The translations under genes and the position numbers were made by a program. A stretch of DNA of 39,355 nucleotides from Pirellulaceae bacterium (GTDB taxonomy: Bacteria; Planctomycetota; Planctomycetia; Pirellulales; Pirellulaceae), in assembly GCA_016784735.1 (NCBI GenBank), contig JADHUC010000082.1, forward strand, positions 1-39,355, written 5' to 3'. The notes under the pieces are model-generated. The model was not told where the DNA came from. It saw only the letters and a list, made by a program, of their open reading frames with translations, and made no database searches. Below, in pieces: positions 29,001 through 37,267 of the stretch; position 1 is the first letter of the stretch, and each line of letters opens with the position of its first letter.

Positions 29001-29488
29001 CAGACGATGTTGTCCGTGCCGCCCCACCAGTAGCGGACCATGGGCACGCGTTCGTGTCCGTTGAAAGCCCAGATCTTCGGATCGGTCAGCCGCCCGCACG
29101 GCTTGCGATCGACAACACGTCCGTTCTGCTCGATCTCGATGGTAAACTCGACCGAGAAGTTGTACGGCTGCTCGTACCGCACCAAGACTTCGAACTGGTC
29201 CGCGTAGGGAATCTGGATCACCTGTTCCGCCACCGCTGTTTCATTCGCCGGCAACTGCTCGGGCGCGCCCAAACATCCCATTCGCGAGAGAAAGGAGATG
29301 GCGAACGTCGAGGCGAAGTAGTTCTCGCGGAACGGCACGACTTGCCAGCCGTCGCCCTTGACGGTGAAATCTTCGGCCTCGGCAATCAGCCGAATCGGCG
29401 AGCGGTCGTCAGCTCCGAAAGTTGCTTTCGCCATAGTGAAACATCCCACCGCTCCGACGGCTACCAGAAAGAAGACACGCGATTTCAT
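26081..29488 (-). CDS. Large secreted protein with a GH42-trimerisation/GATase-like region
   Basis: This 1135-residue protein starts at the ATG at 29488, with GGAGGAA 6 nt upstream; a longer frame to 29593 lacks such a site and would bury the signal peptide (VFFLVAVGAVGCFTMAKATF). The first 200 residues look like a beta-rich carbohydrate-binding-type domain (IRLIAEAEDFTVKGDGW). A middle region (about 500-740) has a barrel-like pattern (DLHIVSYGDEIHLP, PWSEDYVWQIPEF). About 750-930 resembles the flavodoxin-like trimerisation domain of GH42 beta-galactosidases (VGVLLSSVDDV, LIYVTQQWMH, WVEGGGTALALCGGG). It may act on glycans with the convergent GH2 enzyme. I cannot assign catalytic residues, so enzymatic function is inference. 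Confidence 0.75.
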   Translation of the reverse strand: MKSRVFFLVAVGAVGCFTMAKATFGADDRSPIRLIAEAEDFTVKGDGWQVVPFRENYFASTFAISFLSRMGCLGAPEQLPANETAVAEQVIQIPYADQFEVLVRYEQPYNFSVEFTIEIEQNGRVVDRKPCGRLTDPKIWAFNGHERVPMVRYWWGGTDNIVWQHPGSVRLAAGSATLRLVATSQEDGPKQRMNAARRNVDVVVLTNDRAGMEAQKQARYLEYDGWLVQDGDLFVRFTNPPNGLGPCAPVVAPYAGGQHSPYYIHVRDWPTTTVLRTGRVVSPTPYKIEGPRSRAVNSSLLARQLDAAKYVDTEARVRPNQPPPIAVPDDEYLQPGQSSGWIPLGPVLDTLHNCQWYPQALYPDRKVKDVHLAMEFAMPDGRGGLKSIKTITVKGTTGSYSPATFEMPGNIVPNAAMAEVLAERYWLPQIRTQKEALDWLNAEVAKFPRKGTSPKRFLLYHILGFSRALEHFPEAQRLARALGDNTAVGQQGKKRELVAHWRDPAIDAIKKRETARPDGFKDLHIVSYGDEIHLPSDPVTDEEFAAWLRSRGVKFNGPVKFVSVKRGDPPQAVAAARAQPLYYYSQICAKEKGGRRFAQGTAYYAGKGVLTGANYAPHANYLINEMDYVRPFKIKAMSMPWSEDYVWQIPEFSVQVTGYLTSGLRAGAKYHNMPIHMYVMPHSPGNTPRDFRLSFYTAVAHGAKMVNYFCASPLAVGTTENYIATEDLAMWRQVHACSHEAGIFEDYVMDGKVRTAKVGVLLSSVDDVMTGSTNSTLAMHNNERKAIYYALRHSQVPVDFLSEDDVIDGLAKDYRLIYVTQQWMHSKAMAALAKWVEGGGTALALCGGGFLDEFNRPSTQAGEFYGVKNQQLETDPQLVSKYLLEENRPFLTKQDLPLYEPMDYVTWNLEEFTPPSVFDYRGAKRIKDVPVIVWKQRLEVGDGRVLGVFKDGKPAVITKSHGEGHVYLFGFLPGQAYLRSGLPILPADRGSTDAAFGHFLPTAMDVSLRMRIVDDFLPGGVIDDRATTGAAQPSSIGRIPKRWGTEVRPVECSESLVESSIIDTPAQSGKPARLAVPLMNFTGQPIQHLVVRVNDLPKATSVRSVEQGRLRPTFSGDIMTVELPLDVADMLLIDR

Positions 29489-29622
29489 CGTTGTTCCTCC
29501 CTTCGAGTTCAGTGCGCGAATCGCTCGCTCCCACAAGCGTATCAGAGCGACCGTCGTAGATCTAGTTTCGCGGGCACGGAAGTGCGAGCGCACAACTCAA
29601 GTTCAGCGCGACACGGCCGGAA

Positions 29623-29717
29623 GGGCTCAGACGTACAGAATTCAAAATTGGCCGTCGAAGCGTTTTGGGGAATCAGGGGCCTTGCCGGCCAATTTTGAAT
29701 TCTGTACGTCTGAGCCC
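29623..29717. repeat. Perfect 31-bp inverted repeat
   Basis: The arms 29623-29653 and 29687-29717 (starting GGGCTCAGACGTACAGAATT) are exact inverted copies around a 33-bp loop. It lies between the start of the large secreted-protein gene and the stop of the next minus-strand gene. As RNA it would form a very stable hairpin about 25 nt after that stop. There is no T-run, so it is either a factor-independent-like barrier or a small non-autonomous mobile element. Confidence 0.85.
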
Positions 29718-29740
29718 AATTTGTGCGTCGGCTCTACGCC

Positions 29741-30925
29741 CTACAGTCGGTCCCGATTCCGTTCACGGAATGCGTTGACTTTGCTCTCAGTCTCGCTGCT
29801 CAGATCCTGCTTCGAGAGATGCTCGTACGCTCTTCTTGCCTTGAAGAAATCATCATTGCTCAAGAGCTGAGCTATGTTGGATTCTGTGGTTTCAGAGAAG
29901 AATTCCCTCTCTTCCAGCAACCTTAGAATCAAGTGGATCTGAAAGTACGGCAGCCGATCCAGGCGTCCGGTCAGTTTTTCGAGCGTCGCTGGCGGCAGGT
30001 CGGGCTGGTCGGCGAAATGGGCCAGGACCATAGGACTGTACATGCTCTTCATGCGACAGCATGAGTCGATCAGGCGGGCATGCAGCTTCTTCTTGTCTTG
30101 CATCGCACCGCTCAAGAATCGGAGTGAGAGTGTCACATGCTCTCGGTCACCGTTTTCCAGGATGTGAAAGACGCGTTCCAGGAATTGCTCATCGGAAGAA
30201 TGGTGCTCCGTCACGTACTTCAGGGCAAAGTCAACGTCTCTCCGGTCCTCGGAACTCAGAAGCTGATCCAGATAGCGCGGTGTACAACTCCGCTCTGTGA
30301 TGCGGCGTAGCTTCGGGACAATCTCTCCGTTGGCCCAGCGCCACATGACCCAAGTGGTATAGGCGGCATCTTTGACTACAGACTCGCGGGCGGTTATCGG
30401 AGTCGCGGCTGACCACGCGTCGACGCCCTTGTCCTTGTCGCCCGGCTCCGCCAGATACGCCAGCGAGATTCTTCCGAGAATCGAATTCCGGTCCTTGAGA
30501 ATCCGATCGAGCTTCGCGTAATCTGCGGCGTCAAACGGCACATGCTCCTTCTTAGTGAGCGGTTTGCCCGGAGGATGCTCGAGTCGCTCGTAGTGACCCA
30601 GCGCATTCCAATACATGGTCACAACCACCGGCTTGCACTTTTGGTCGGTGCAGACAATCATCGTCACGGACAAAGCATAGTCGACGGGAAATCCGTTGTG
30701 ATCTCTGGATTGGACGACAGGATAGACGCGCGCAGGGGGCGACGTGGACACGGGATCCGGTAGTTCCATCTTGAAAATGACAGTCTCTGTTTCTTCGTCC
30801 CGTGCCGGACTCCCAGCGGGCTCGTCGCCCGCCATCGCGTAATTGCAGATCGACAGGGCCGCCAGGCCCAACAGGACACAAGAGCAAACGCAGAAGATTA
30901 CAGATCGCTTGACGTATTTCCACAT
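29741..30925 (-). CDS. Exported protein of unknown function
   Basis: I do not recognise this protein. It has 394 residues from the ATG at 30925. A TTG at 30937 is possible, but the GGTG upstream of it is too close. The N-terminus is a signal peptide rich in Cys (FCVCSCVLLGLAALSIC), with likely cleavage after NYAMA. The first half is beta-like with two Cys (IVCTDQKCKPVVVTM). The second half (about 215-390) is alpha-helical with HEAT-like spacing (YLDQLLSSEDRRDVDFALKY, FFKARRAYEHLSKQDL). It ends in a charged tail. The upstream region contains a palindrome, and the gene stands alone between the secreted-enzyme cluster and the signalling operon. Confidence 0.7.
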   Translation of the reverse strand: MWKYVKRSVIFCVCSCVLLGLAALSICNYAMAGDEPAGSPARDEETETVIFKMELPDPVSTSPPARVYPVVQSRDHNGFPVDYALSVTMIVCTDQKCKPVVVTMYWNALGHYERLEHPPGKPLTKKEHVPFDAADYAKLDRILKDRNSILGRISLAYLAEPGDKDKGVDAWSAATPITARESVVKDAAYTTWVMWRWANGEIVPKLRRITERSCTPRYLDQLLSSEDRRDVDFALKYVTEHHSSDEQFLERVFHILENGDREHVTLSLRFLSGAMQDKKKLHARLIDSCCRMKSMYSPMVLAHFADQPDLPPATLEKLTGRLDRLPYFQIHLILRLLEEREFFSETTESNIAQLLSNDDFFKARRAYEHLSKQDLSSETESKVNAFRERNRDRL

Positions 30926-31030
30926 GGCAGCTTTCAATCACCTTCAGTGGGGTTGTCAGAGAATAGTATGAGTTTAACCAATTCATTCGCATCCCGATAC
31001 TGCATGGCGCGATGAGAAATGGCACGTCAT

Positions 31031-31123
31031 CCCGTTTAACCCGAAGCCGCAGGCGATGGCGGGTGCTGCGCGTGGACGGTCTATCCCACTGCCGCCATCG
31101 CCTGCGGCTTCGGGTTAAACGGG
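31031..31123. repeat. TAACCCGAAGC palindrome, copy c, perfect 32-bp arms
   Basis: The arms 31031-31062 and 31092-31123 are exact inverted copies (starting CCCGTTTAACCCGAAGCCGC) around a 29-bp loop. It is closely related to 37431-37520. It sits between the 3' end of the signalling operon and the start of the unknown exported protein, so transcripts leaving the operon would read through it. Confidence 0.8.
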
Positions 31124-31183
31124 TGTGACTTCGGCGGGCGTGAAGGGGATAGTCCCCGACCTCCGGCAGCACGTCTGGTCGGA

Positions 31184-32491
31184 TCAAGTCGCGACAGCCG
31201 TTGTCTTTGATCGCCGGCCGGCCGTGGTGAGGAAGCCGCCCAGCACGTCGGCTACGGTCTGCATGGACGGCGGGCGATCCTCGATGGACTTGGCCATCAT
31301 GGACAGGCACAGGTCCTCGAGTCCCGAGTCAACGTTGGGACGGTGCTTGGAGGGAGGTTCCGGGTCTTCGGAGATGATCTTGTAGATCACCTTGACGACG
31401 GAACCGTCGAAGGGCAATCGACTGGTGAGCAGTTGGTAGAGAATGACACCCAGACTGTACACGTCGCTCGCCGGGCCGATGAGTTCCGACTCGCCGTTTG
31501 CCTGTTCGGGTGACATGTACGCAGGCGTACCGACCAACTGGCCGGCTTGTGTCAATTGGACGTTCGCTTCGCCCATGCGCGCGGCCAGGCCGAAATCCGT
31601 GATCACGGGCTGACCGTCGCTATTGATCATGATGTTCGCCGGTTTGAGGTCGCGGTGGACGATTCCTCGCTCGTGGGCGTGGTTCAGTGCCTTAGCCAGT
31701 TTCCGCACAACCAGGGCGACTTGACGCTCCGGCTGCAGCCGTTCCGAGGAAATATAGCGGCTCAACGGATGGCCCTCGACAAATCCCATGGCGATATAGT
31801 GGCGACCGTCAAACGTGCCCACGTCGTACACGGGACAGATGCCGGAGTGGCTCAGCGTGGCCGCCGTCTTGGCTTCCTCCTGGAACCGGTCGAACGACGC
31901 GATCGTTTCGTCGCCATCGGTGCGCAGGATTTTCAAAGCGACGTCACGATCCAGACGCAGATCCGTGGCAAGGTACACGGTTGCCATGTTGCCACGACCT
32001 GCCTCGCGAATGATCCGATACCGGCCGAAGTCGTTGGACGAGGTCTTTGCGGACATCTCGGTCGAGCCAAGCGAGTCGTTGAAACTTTCGGTCGAAGCCG
32101 CCGCGGGGCGATCGTTTTGCCTTCGTGATACGAGGCTCTTGGCTTTGGCGGCGAAGGCCGCGGGTTGGACCGGCTTGTACATAATGTCGTCCACGCCGCG
32201 CGACATCAGGTCTTTGGTCAGTCGCGGATCGTCCACGCTCGTGTGGATCACAATGACCGGAGGCCGCTCCATTCCCAAAAGGTCCACGGCCAGCGAATGT
32301 CCGTGCTTGTTGGGCATCTTCAGGTCGGTGACGACCAGATCGTACGCGCGTTGGGCGATCTTCGCATCGGCTTGTAAACCGTCCTCTGCACTGTCGCAAC
32401 GGAATCCTTCCTGCTCCAACGCAAACGCCAACATCTTGCGCGCAATGGCGTCGTCATCCACAACCAATGCCTGCAATTCCGTGACCCCCAT
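31184..32491 (-). CDS. Receiver-domain Ser/Thr protein kinase
   Basis: The 435-residue protein starts at the ATG at 32491, 6 nt after AAGGGAT. Residues about 5-125 are a response-regulator receiver: acidic cluster DDD at 12-14, phospho-acceptor Asp56 in VVTDLKMP, HTS, and Lys in MYKPV. A short linker leads to a complete Hanks kinase (about 155-420): GRGNMATVYLATD, VALKIL, HRD with Asp281, DFGLAARM, GTPAYMSPEQ. No membrane helix is present, so it is cytoplasmic. The receiver makes it a kinase that could be switched by phosphoryl transfer from a histidine kinase. It is the last gene of a three-gene operon, 12 nt after the HD-GYP gene, with the hybrid histidine kinase first. Confidence 0.93.
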   Translation of the reverse strand: MGVTELQALVVDDDAIARKMLAFALEQEGFRCDSAEDGLQADAKIAQRAYDLVVTDLKMPNKHGHSLAVDLLGMERPPVIVIHTSVDDPRLTKDLMSRGVDDIMYKPVQPAAFAAKAKSLVSRRQNDRPAAASTESFNDSLGSTEMSAKTSSNDFGRYRIIREAGRGNMATVYLATDLRLDRDVALKILRTDGDETIASFDRFQEEAKTAATLSHSGICPVYDVGTFDGRHYIAMGFVEGHPLSRYISSERLQPERQVALVVRKLAKALNHAHERGIVHRDLKPANIMINSDGQPVITDFGLAARMGEANVQLTQAGQLVGTPAYMSPEQANGESELIGPASDVYSLGVILYQLLTSRLPFDGSVVKVIYKIISEDPEPPSKHRPNVDSGLEDLCLSMMAKSIEDRPPSMQTVADVLGGFLTTAGRRSKTTAVAT

Positions 32492-32503
32492 TCGTGATCC
32501 CTT

Positions 32504-33613
32504 TCAAACGACTACTCCGGTGCTGTGCAAGTGACCCAATTCGGTCCCGCGCAGCAGTCTTCCACTGATTTCGTGCCCATAAGCTACTGCCGGTAAATCG
32601 ACGGCCAACCGATCCACCTCTGAGTATTGCCTGCCGATGGTCTGAAAATCATCTTCTCGATCCAAGAACGCTTGGACGACGTACGGAGCGAACGCGGTGC
32701 CGGCTCCGTTGACGATGATCGCCCTTGCTTCTTCGTGCCGCAGTGCGCGCCGGTAGATGCGTCTGCTGGTCAACGCGTCGTACACGTCTGCCAAAGCGGC
32801 GATACGACCGCACAGAGGAATCTCGTCACCTGCCAGCCCATGCGGATATCCGCTGCCGTCGTATCGCTCGTGATGGGAAATGGCGATATCCCGTGCCATG
32901 CGGAGCAGCGGCGAGTCGTCAAGGCGGTCCAGTGCCGTGTCCAGTGTCGCTGCCCCTTGCAAGGTGTGGGCTTTCAGAATCTCGAATTCCTTTTGGTTCA
33001 CCTTGCCCGGTTTCAGCAGTACGTCGCCGGGAATGGCCATCTTGCCTATGTCGTGCAACGGGCTGGCCACATAAACTAGCTTTACGTAGTCTTCGTCCAC
33101 CACGTCGCCAAGGTCCGGCACCGTGCGCAACTGATCCGCAAGCACGCGGCAGTAGCTGCGGATTCGTTTCAGGTGCGAACCCGTGCAAGGATCTCGCGAC
33201 TCGGCCACGCGAGCCATTGCCAGAATCCTTCTTTCCTCCGGCGTGCGAGTGACGACAAAGCGACCAATCTCGACCTGTGCGGCCAGTTCGGCCGGCCCCA
33301 CGGGCTTGATCATGTACTGGTCGACGCCGGCGGCAAACGCGGTCCTTCGGTCTCGCTGGGAATGGCGAGCGGTAACCATGATAAAGCAGAGGTCTTGCGG
33401 CGAGTGCTCGCCCCGTAGCATTCGGCAGACTTCCACGCCGCTGATCCCCGGCAAATCCCAGTCGCACACGACGAGCGCAGACGGCGATTGACGAAGCCTG
33501 TCAATCGCTTCGAGCCCGTCGCCGGCCGTGATCACGTCGTACCCCTGTTCCTCGAGGAGCCACGTCACCAGCCGCCGCTGAGCGGCATCGTCGTCAACCA
33601 CAAGGACGTTCAT
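32504..33613 (-). CDS. Response regulator with HD-GYP phosphodiesterase domain
   Basis: This 369-residue protein has a receiver at about 1-120 (VLVVDDDAAQRRLV, acceptor Asp in LVVCDWDLPG, KPVG). An HD-GYP domain follows at about 150-335: H187-D188 in HDIGKMAIPG, H247-H248, then YDGSGYP and GRIAALADVYDALTSRR. HD-GYP proteins usually hydrolyse cyclic di-GMP to GMP using a two- or three-metal centre, and the expected His and Asp ligands are visible. It lies 1 nt after the stop of the hybrid histidine kinase, which suggests translational coupling and a direct donor for its receiver. The expected output is lower cyclic di-GMP on signal. Confidence 0.93.
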   Translation of the reverse strand: MNVLVVDDDAAQRRLVTWLLEEQGYDVITAGDGLEAIDRLRQSPSALVVCDWDLPGISGVEVCRMLRGEHSPQDLCFIMVTARHSQRDRRTAFAAGVDQYMIKPVGPAELAAQVEIGRFVVTRTPEERRILAMARVAESRDPCTGSHLKRIRSYCRVLADQLRTVPDLGDVVDEDYVKLVYVASPLHDIGKMAIPGDVLLKPGKVNQKEFEILKAHTLQGAATLDTALDRLDDSPLLRMARDIAISHHERYDGSGYPHGLAGDEIPLCGRIAALADVYDALTSRRIYRRALRHEEARAIIVNGAGTAFAPYVVQAFLDREDDFQTIGRQYSEVDRLAVDLPAVAYGHEISGRLLRGTELGHLHSTGVVV

Positions 33614-33614
33614 G

Positions 33615-36395
33615 TTACTCTTCTATTTGAAGCTCCAGTGTATCGGAGGCCGGCGGGTCCGCCGGCTGTCGTTCGCTGTCCTGGATGTACTCGGCGCACC
33701 GATTCATTTCCGCGCGTAGCCGACTGACGGCATCGAGTGCGTCCGTTAGATCGCCGGAACGGCCGGATGCCTCCAGCTCGGCAGCGACGGCCCGCACGTC
33801 CTCCGCCGCGATGATGGCCGCTGCGCCCTTCAGCGAGTGAGCGATTTCTGACACGGCGTCCGCGTCTCCTTCGAGAGCGTGTTGCGAGATCTGTTCGACT
33901 CGTTCAAGCCCCGTCTGGGCGAATTCTTTGAGCAAAGACGCGGCAAACTCGATGTTTCCCATGCACCGTTCGTGCAGCACTTCGGTTTCGATCGGCGACG
34001 TGACGTCGGTGGCATCCGTCAGGCGAGCGTCTTCATTGGCTGGGCTGGGTCCGCCGGCCGCCGTTGCCATACATCTATCGCCAAGATGGCGGTTGATCAT
34101 TGCGAGCATTTCCCGCGAACCCACCGGCTTGCGAATGTGGTCGTCCATGCCGGCTTCGAGACAACCGTTTCGGTCGCCTTTGACTGCAGAAGCCGTAAAC
34201 GCCACGATGGGAACGTGACCCTCCAACTTGCCTTCTTGCTCTAATCGCCGAATCCGTCTGGTAGCTTCCAGCCCATCCATGACAGGCATCTGGCAGTCCA
34301 TCAGGATCAAGTCGTACTTCTTTTCCCGTACCGCGGAAACAGCCAACTGGCCGTTGACGACGGCGTCGTATTCGGCACCGGCGTCCTTGAGCAATGTTGT
34401 CGCGTACATGCGACTGGTGTCGTTGTCCTCCACGAGGAGAATCCGAGTGTTTTCGAGAGGCTTTTCCTTCTTGCTTGGCTTCGCGGGGGATGCCGGCCTG
34501 CGATCCTGGTGGGCCGCGTCGTCTGCGCTGCGAGCGTCGCCGAACAACACGTTCGTGAGTGCTTCCAGCAGTTCCGACTGCTTGACGGGTTTGGCCAGGC
34601 AGTATGCGATTCCCAACTGACGCTGATGTTCGACATCCAGCATCGTATCGAATGCACTCAGCAAAACGACCGGCAGGTCTTCACGATGGGCAAGTGATTC
34701 AGCCAGGTCGCATCCATCACGATCGGGCATCGAGAAATCTGCGACGATGATGTGAAAAGGCTTGGCCATGGAATCGGCGCGAGCGATGATGTCCATTGCC
34801 TCGTCGACACTCTCGGCCGTCTCCGTCGCCATGTCCCAGGCCATAAGCTGGTCGGTGAGAATCTGCCGAGAGGAATCATTGTCGTCCACGATCAGCACCT
34901 GACGTCCCGACAAACGCTCGTCGCCGCCAGCGGTTTTGCCTTCCCGGTCATCCATTTGATGCAGCCGGACTTCTAGCCAGAACGTCGAGCCACAACCGAC
35001 TTCGCTTTCAAGGCCGATCTGACCGTCCATCAGTTCAGCCAGCTTCTTGCTAATGGCCAATCCAAGCCCCGCTCCGCCGTACTCTCGCGTATTGGAGCCA
35101 TCGGCCTGAACGAAGGGATCAAACAACCGGCCGACGTTGTCTTCAGCAATGCCGATGCCCGTATCCGTCACCGAGAAGCGAACGACCACGTGTTCGCCAT
35201 ACGACCGTCGAACGCGTGCTTGAATCAGAACCTCGCCTTCGTCGGTAAATCTGACTGCATTGCTGAGCAGATTAACGATTACCTGCCGTAGACGCCCGCG
35301 GTCGCCGCCCACGTGGATTCGCGCCCGCGCATCAATGGAACACAGCAGTTCCAAGCCTTTATCGTGTGCACTCGGCGCCAGCAATTCTGCGGCATCTTCG
35401 ACCAAGCGGCCAAGGTCGAATTCGTCTTCGTGCAAATCGAGCTTGCCGGCTTCGATTCTCGAGAAATCCAGAATGTCGTTGATCAAATTGAGTAGCGAAT
35501 CTGCGCTGTTGTGGCAGGCCTTGACGAAGCATCGCTGCTGTTCGTCCAGGGCCGTGCCCCTGAGCAACTCGGTCATGCCGATTACGCCGTTCAGAGGCGT
35601 GCGCAGCTCGTGACTCATGGTTGCCAAGAATTGGCTCTTGGCCCGATTGGTCCGCTCCGCCTCGTCCTTGGCCCGGCGCAGCGCCTCTTGTCGCTCCAAT
35701 CGGTCGGTCAGGTCGTTGAAGGCCACCAGCGTACGATCGCCATGCGACGAGAAACTGAATTCGATGTGACGAATCGAATTATCCTTGCACGTCACGTCGG
35801 CCACCATGGGTTCCGGTTCAGCCCGATCCAACAGCGACCTTTGAACGCCTTCGAACCACCTCTTGACGACCTCGTCTCGATACGCGTCGTCGGGAAAGGC
35901 CAGATTCCACCAGTCATTGAAACTCCGAACATCTTCGTCGGTGTAGCCGAACAGCTTTGTGAAACTCCGGCTCAGGAAGACCACTTCGTGCGTGCCCGTT
36001 TCGATAAGCATGGGGATGGGCGATTGTTCGAGCAGGCCGCGCAAGAACTCCTCGTTCTTTCTCAGCTTCTCCATGCTCTGCTTTTGCTCCAAACGGGCCA
36101 TCCGATTCTCGTCGTCGCGGCGCACGATTCTTCGGAGGCAACATACAATCAATAGGGTGGCGATAAGCGTCACAGCACTTGCAATGAGGGGCAACCAGGT
36201 CGCCTGCCCGGTCACAGATTGCGGTCTCGCCCTGTAGACCACCTCCCAACGATCAAACAGGCGCCAGGTCTGCACGCTGATGCACAAGCCGACTGCGAGG
36301 AAAATCCACGGTAGCCAGGTCCTGCGCACCGGTTTTTCGGCGTCGGACTGCTGGCCAAGGGCGCGCACGCGGTTGTTTTTCGTCGTTTGCTTCAT
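33615..36395 (-). CDS. Hybrid sensor histidine kinase with PAS, two receivers and Hpt
   Basis: This 926-residue membrane sensor heads the operon. Two helices (about 28-45 and 67-88) flank a periplasmic loop of only about 22 residues. A PAS domain (about 112-235) is followed by HisKA with H262 in MSHELRTPLNG. The ATPase has N box VNLLSNAVRF, DTGIGIAEDN and GGAGLGLAIS. Receiver 1 (Asp553), receiver 2 (Asp700, MDCQMPVMDG) and an Hpt domain (H853, AHSLKGAAA) complete a full His-Asp-His phosphorelay in one chain. The Hpt could pass phosphate to the receivers of both downstream proteins. The small loop suggests sensing in or near the membrane or through the PAS domain. The ATG at 36395 is preceded by GGAAGAAG. 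Confidence 0.93.
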   Translation of the reverse strand: MKQTTKNNRVRALGQQSDAEKPVRRTWLPWIFLAVGLCISVQTWRLFDRWEVVYRARPQSVTGQATWLPLIASAVTLIATLLIVCCLRRIVRRDDENRMARLEQKQSMEKLRKNEEFLRGLLEQSPIPMLIETGTHEVVFLSRSFTKLFGYTDEDVRSFNDWWNLAFPDDAYRDEVVKRWFEGVQRSLLDRAEPEPMVADVTCKDNSIRHIEFSFSSHGDRTLVAFNDLTDRLERQEALRRAKDEAERTNRAKSQFLATMSHELRTPLNGVIGMTELLRGTALDEQQRCFVKACHNSADSLLNLINDILDFSRIEAGKLDLHEDEFDLGRLVEDAAELLAPSAHDKGLELLCSIDARARIHVGGDRGRLRQVIVNLLSNAVRFTDEGEVLIQARVRRSYGEHVVVRFSVTDTGIGIAEDNVGRLFDPFVQADGSNTREYGGAGLGLAISKKLAELMDGQIGLESEVGCGSTFWLEVRLHQMDDREGKTAGGDERLSGRQVLIVDDNDSSRQILTDQLMAWDMATETAESVDEAMDIIARADSMAKPFHIIVADFSMPDRDGCDLAESLAHREDLPVVLLSAFDTMLDVEHQRQLGIAYCLAKPVKQSELLEALTNVLFGDARSADDAAHQDRRPASPAKPSKKEKPLENTRILLVEDNDTSRMYATTLLKDAGAEYDAVVNGQLAVSAVREKKYDLILMDCQMPVMDGLEATRRIRRLEQEGKLEGHVPIVAFTASAVKGDRNGCLEAGMDDHIRKPVGSREMLAMINRHLGDRCMATAAGGPSPANEDARLTDATDVTSPIETEVLHERCMGNIEFAASLLKEFAQTGLERVEQISQHALEGDADAVSEIAHSLKGAAAIIAAEDVRAVAAELEASGRSGDLTDALDAVSRLRAEMNRCAEYIQDSERQPADPPASDTLELQIEE

Positions 36396-36625
36396 TGGCT
36401 TCTTCCGCAGGTGGCTTCGATGGTCCCCAAAATGCGACTAATCGACACAACGCGCACGGCGCGGGGCACGGGCGAAGAACGTCCCAAGTTATGTATAGGT
36501 CGCGATATTGATGTTGGGAGAGCCTGCGAGACGAGGGCAAACCGGGTACGCGGAGACACACGTTCGGGTGGACGCGGAAGAAACGGTCTTAGCGAATAAC
36601 CGGTTCGTTGTCCTGATGACCCGAC

Positions 36626-37267
36626 TCAGCTTCGGCGAAAGTCTGCGCGGTGTACGGCAACATCGTGAAGTCGCATGCGACGTTCGAAGTGCGTGCGATA
36701 ATCCATGTCATGGGCCGCGGGATGCTCGGACACGGGGCAAGGCCCATTCAGATTGGTGGTTTCGGCAATCAGCTCAAGCGTGCTCTGGAAGTACTCTTGT
36801 ACGTCGCTCCAAAAATGAAAGACGCCCCCCGACTCAAGTACGCGTTCGACATCTTTCAAAAAAGGCTCGTTCAGCACGCGTCGCTGTTTGTGACGCTTTT
36901 TCCACCAGGGATCCGGAAAATAGACGTGTACGGACGCGGCGCATTGGTCGGGCAGTATTTCGCGAAACAGTTTCAGACCGTCGCCGTGGACCATCACCGC
37001 ATTCTGACGCCCCTCACGAGCCAATTTGGCTGCGGCGAAGCGAGCGTATTGCCGCGATACCTCGCAACCAAGATAGTTTCCGTCCGGATTCTCGCCCGAC
37101 GCGGTTGCAAGGAACAGGCCCTTGCCGCTGCCGACTTCGATCTCCAGCGGCGCGTCATGGCCGAACAGCGCCGCGCCGTCGAACGGAACGGGCAATTCTT
37201 CAATGGTTTTCAAGTGCTGGGAAAGATCCAGCGACGGATCAATTCGGCGAAGTGCTCGTCGGCCCAT
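36626..37267 (-). CDS. trmB: tRNA (guanine-N7)-methyltransferase
   Basis: This 213-residue enzyme methylates G46 of the tRNA variable loop with SAM. The SAM site is EIEVGSGKGLFL, followed by GCEVSRQYARFA and HGDGLKL. The TrmB signature VHVYFPDPWWKKRHKQRR and the C-terminal FHFWSD and YRTHFERR are all present. The ATG at 37267 follows CGGAG by about 5 nt; a TTG at 37288 would add seven residues. It is a housekeeping gene 230 bp upstream of the sensor-kinase operon with no visible link to it. Confidence 0.95.
   Translation of the reverse strand: MGRRALRRIDPSLDLSQHLKTIEELPVPFDGAALFGHDAPLEIEVGSGKGLFLATASGENPDGNYLGCEVSRQYARFAAAKLAREGRQNAVMVHGDGLKLFREILPDQCAASVHVYFPDPWWKKRHKQRRVLNEPFLKDVERVLESGGVFHFWSDVQEYFQSTLELIAETTNLNGPCPVSEHPAAHDMDYRTHFERRMRLHDVAVHRADFRRS

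Noticed and set aside
28376-29698. 440-codon plus-strand open frame opposite the large secreted protein
   Set aside because: It is antisense to an intact gene with a good start site and signal peptide. Its protein is rich in Arg, His and Val with no recognisable fold.
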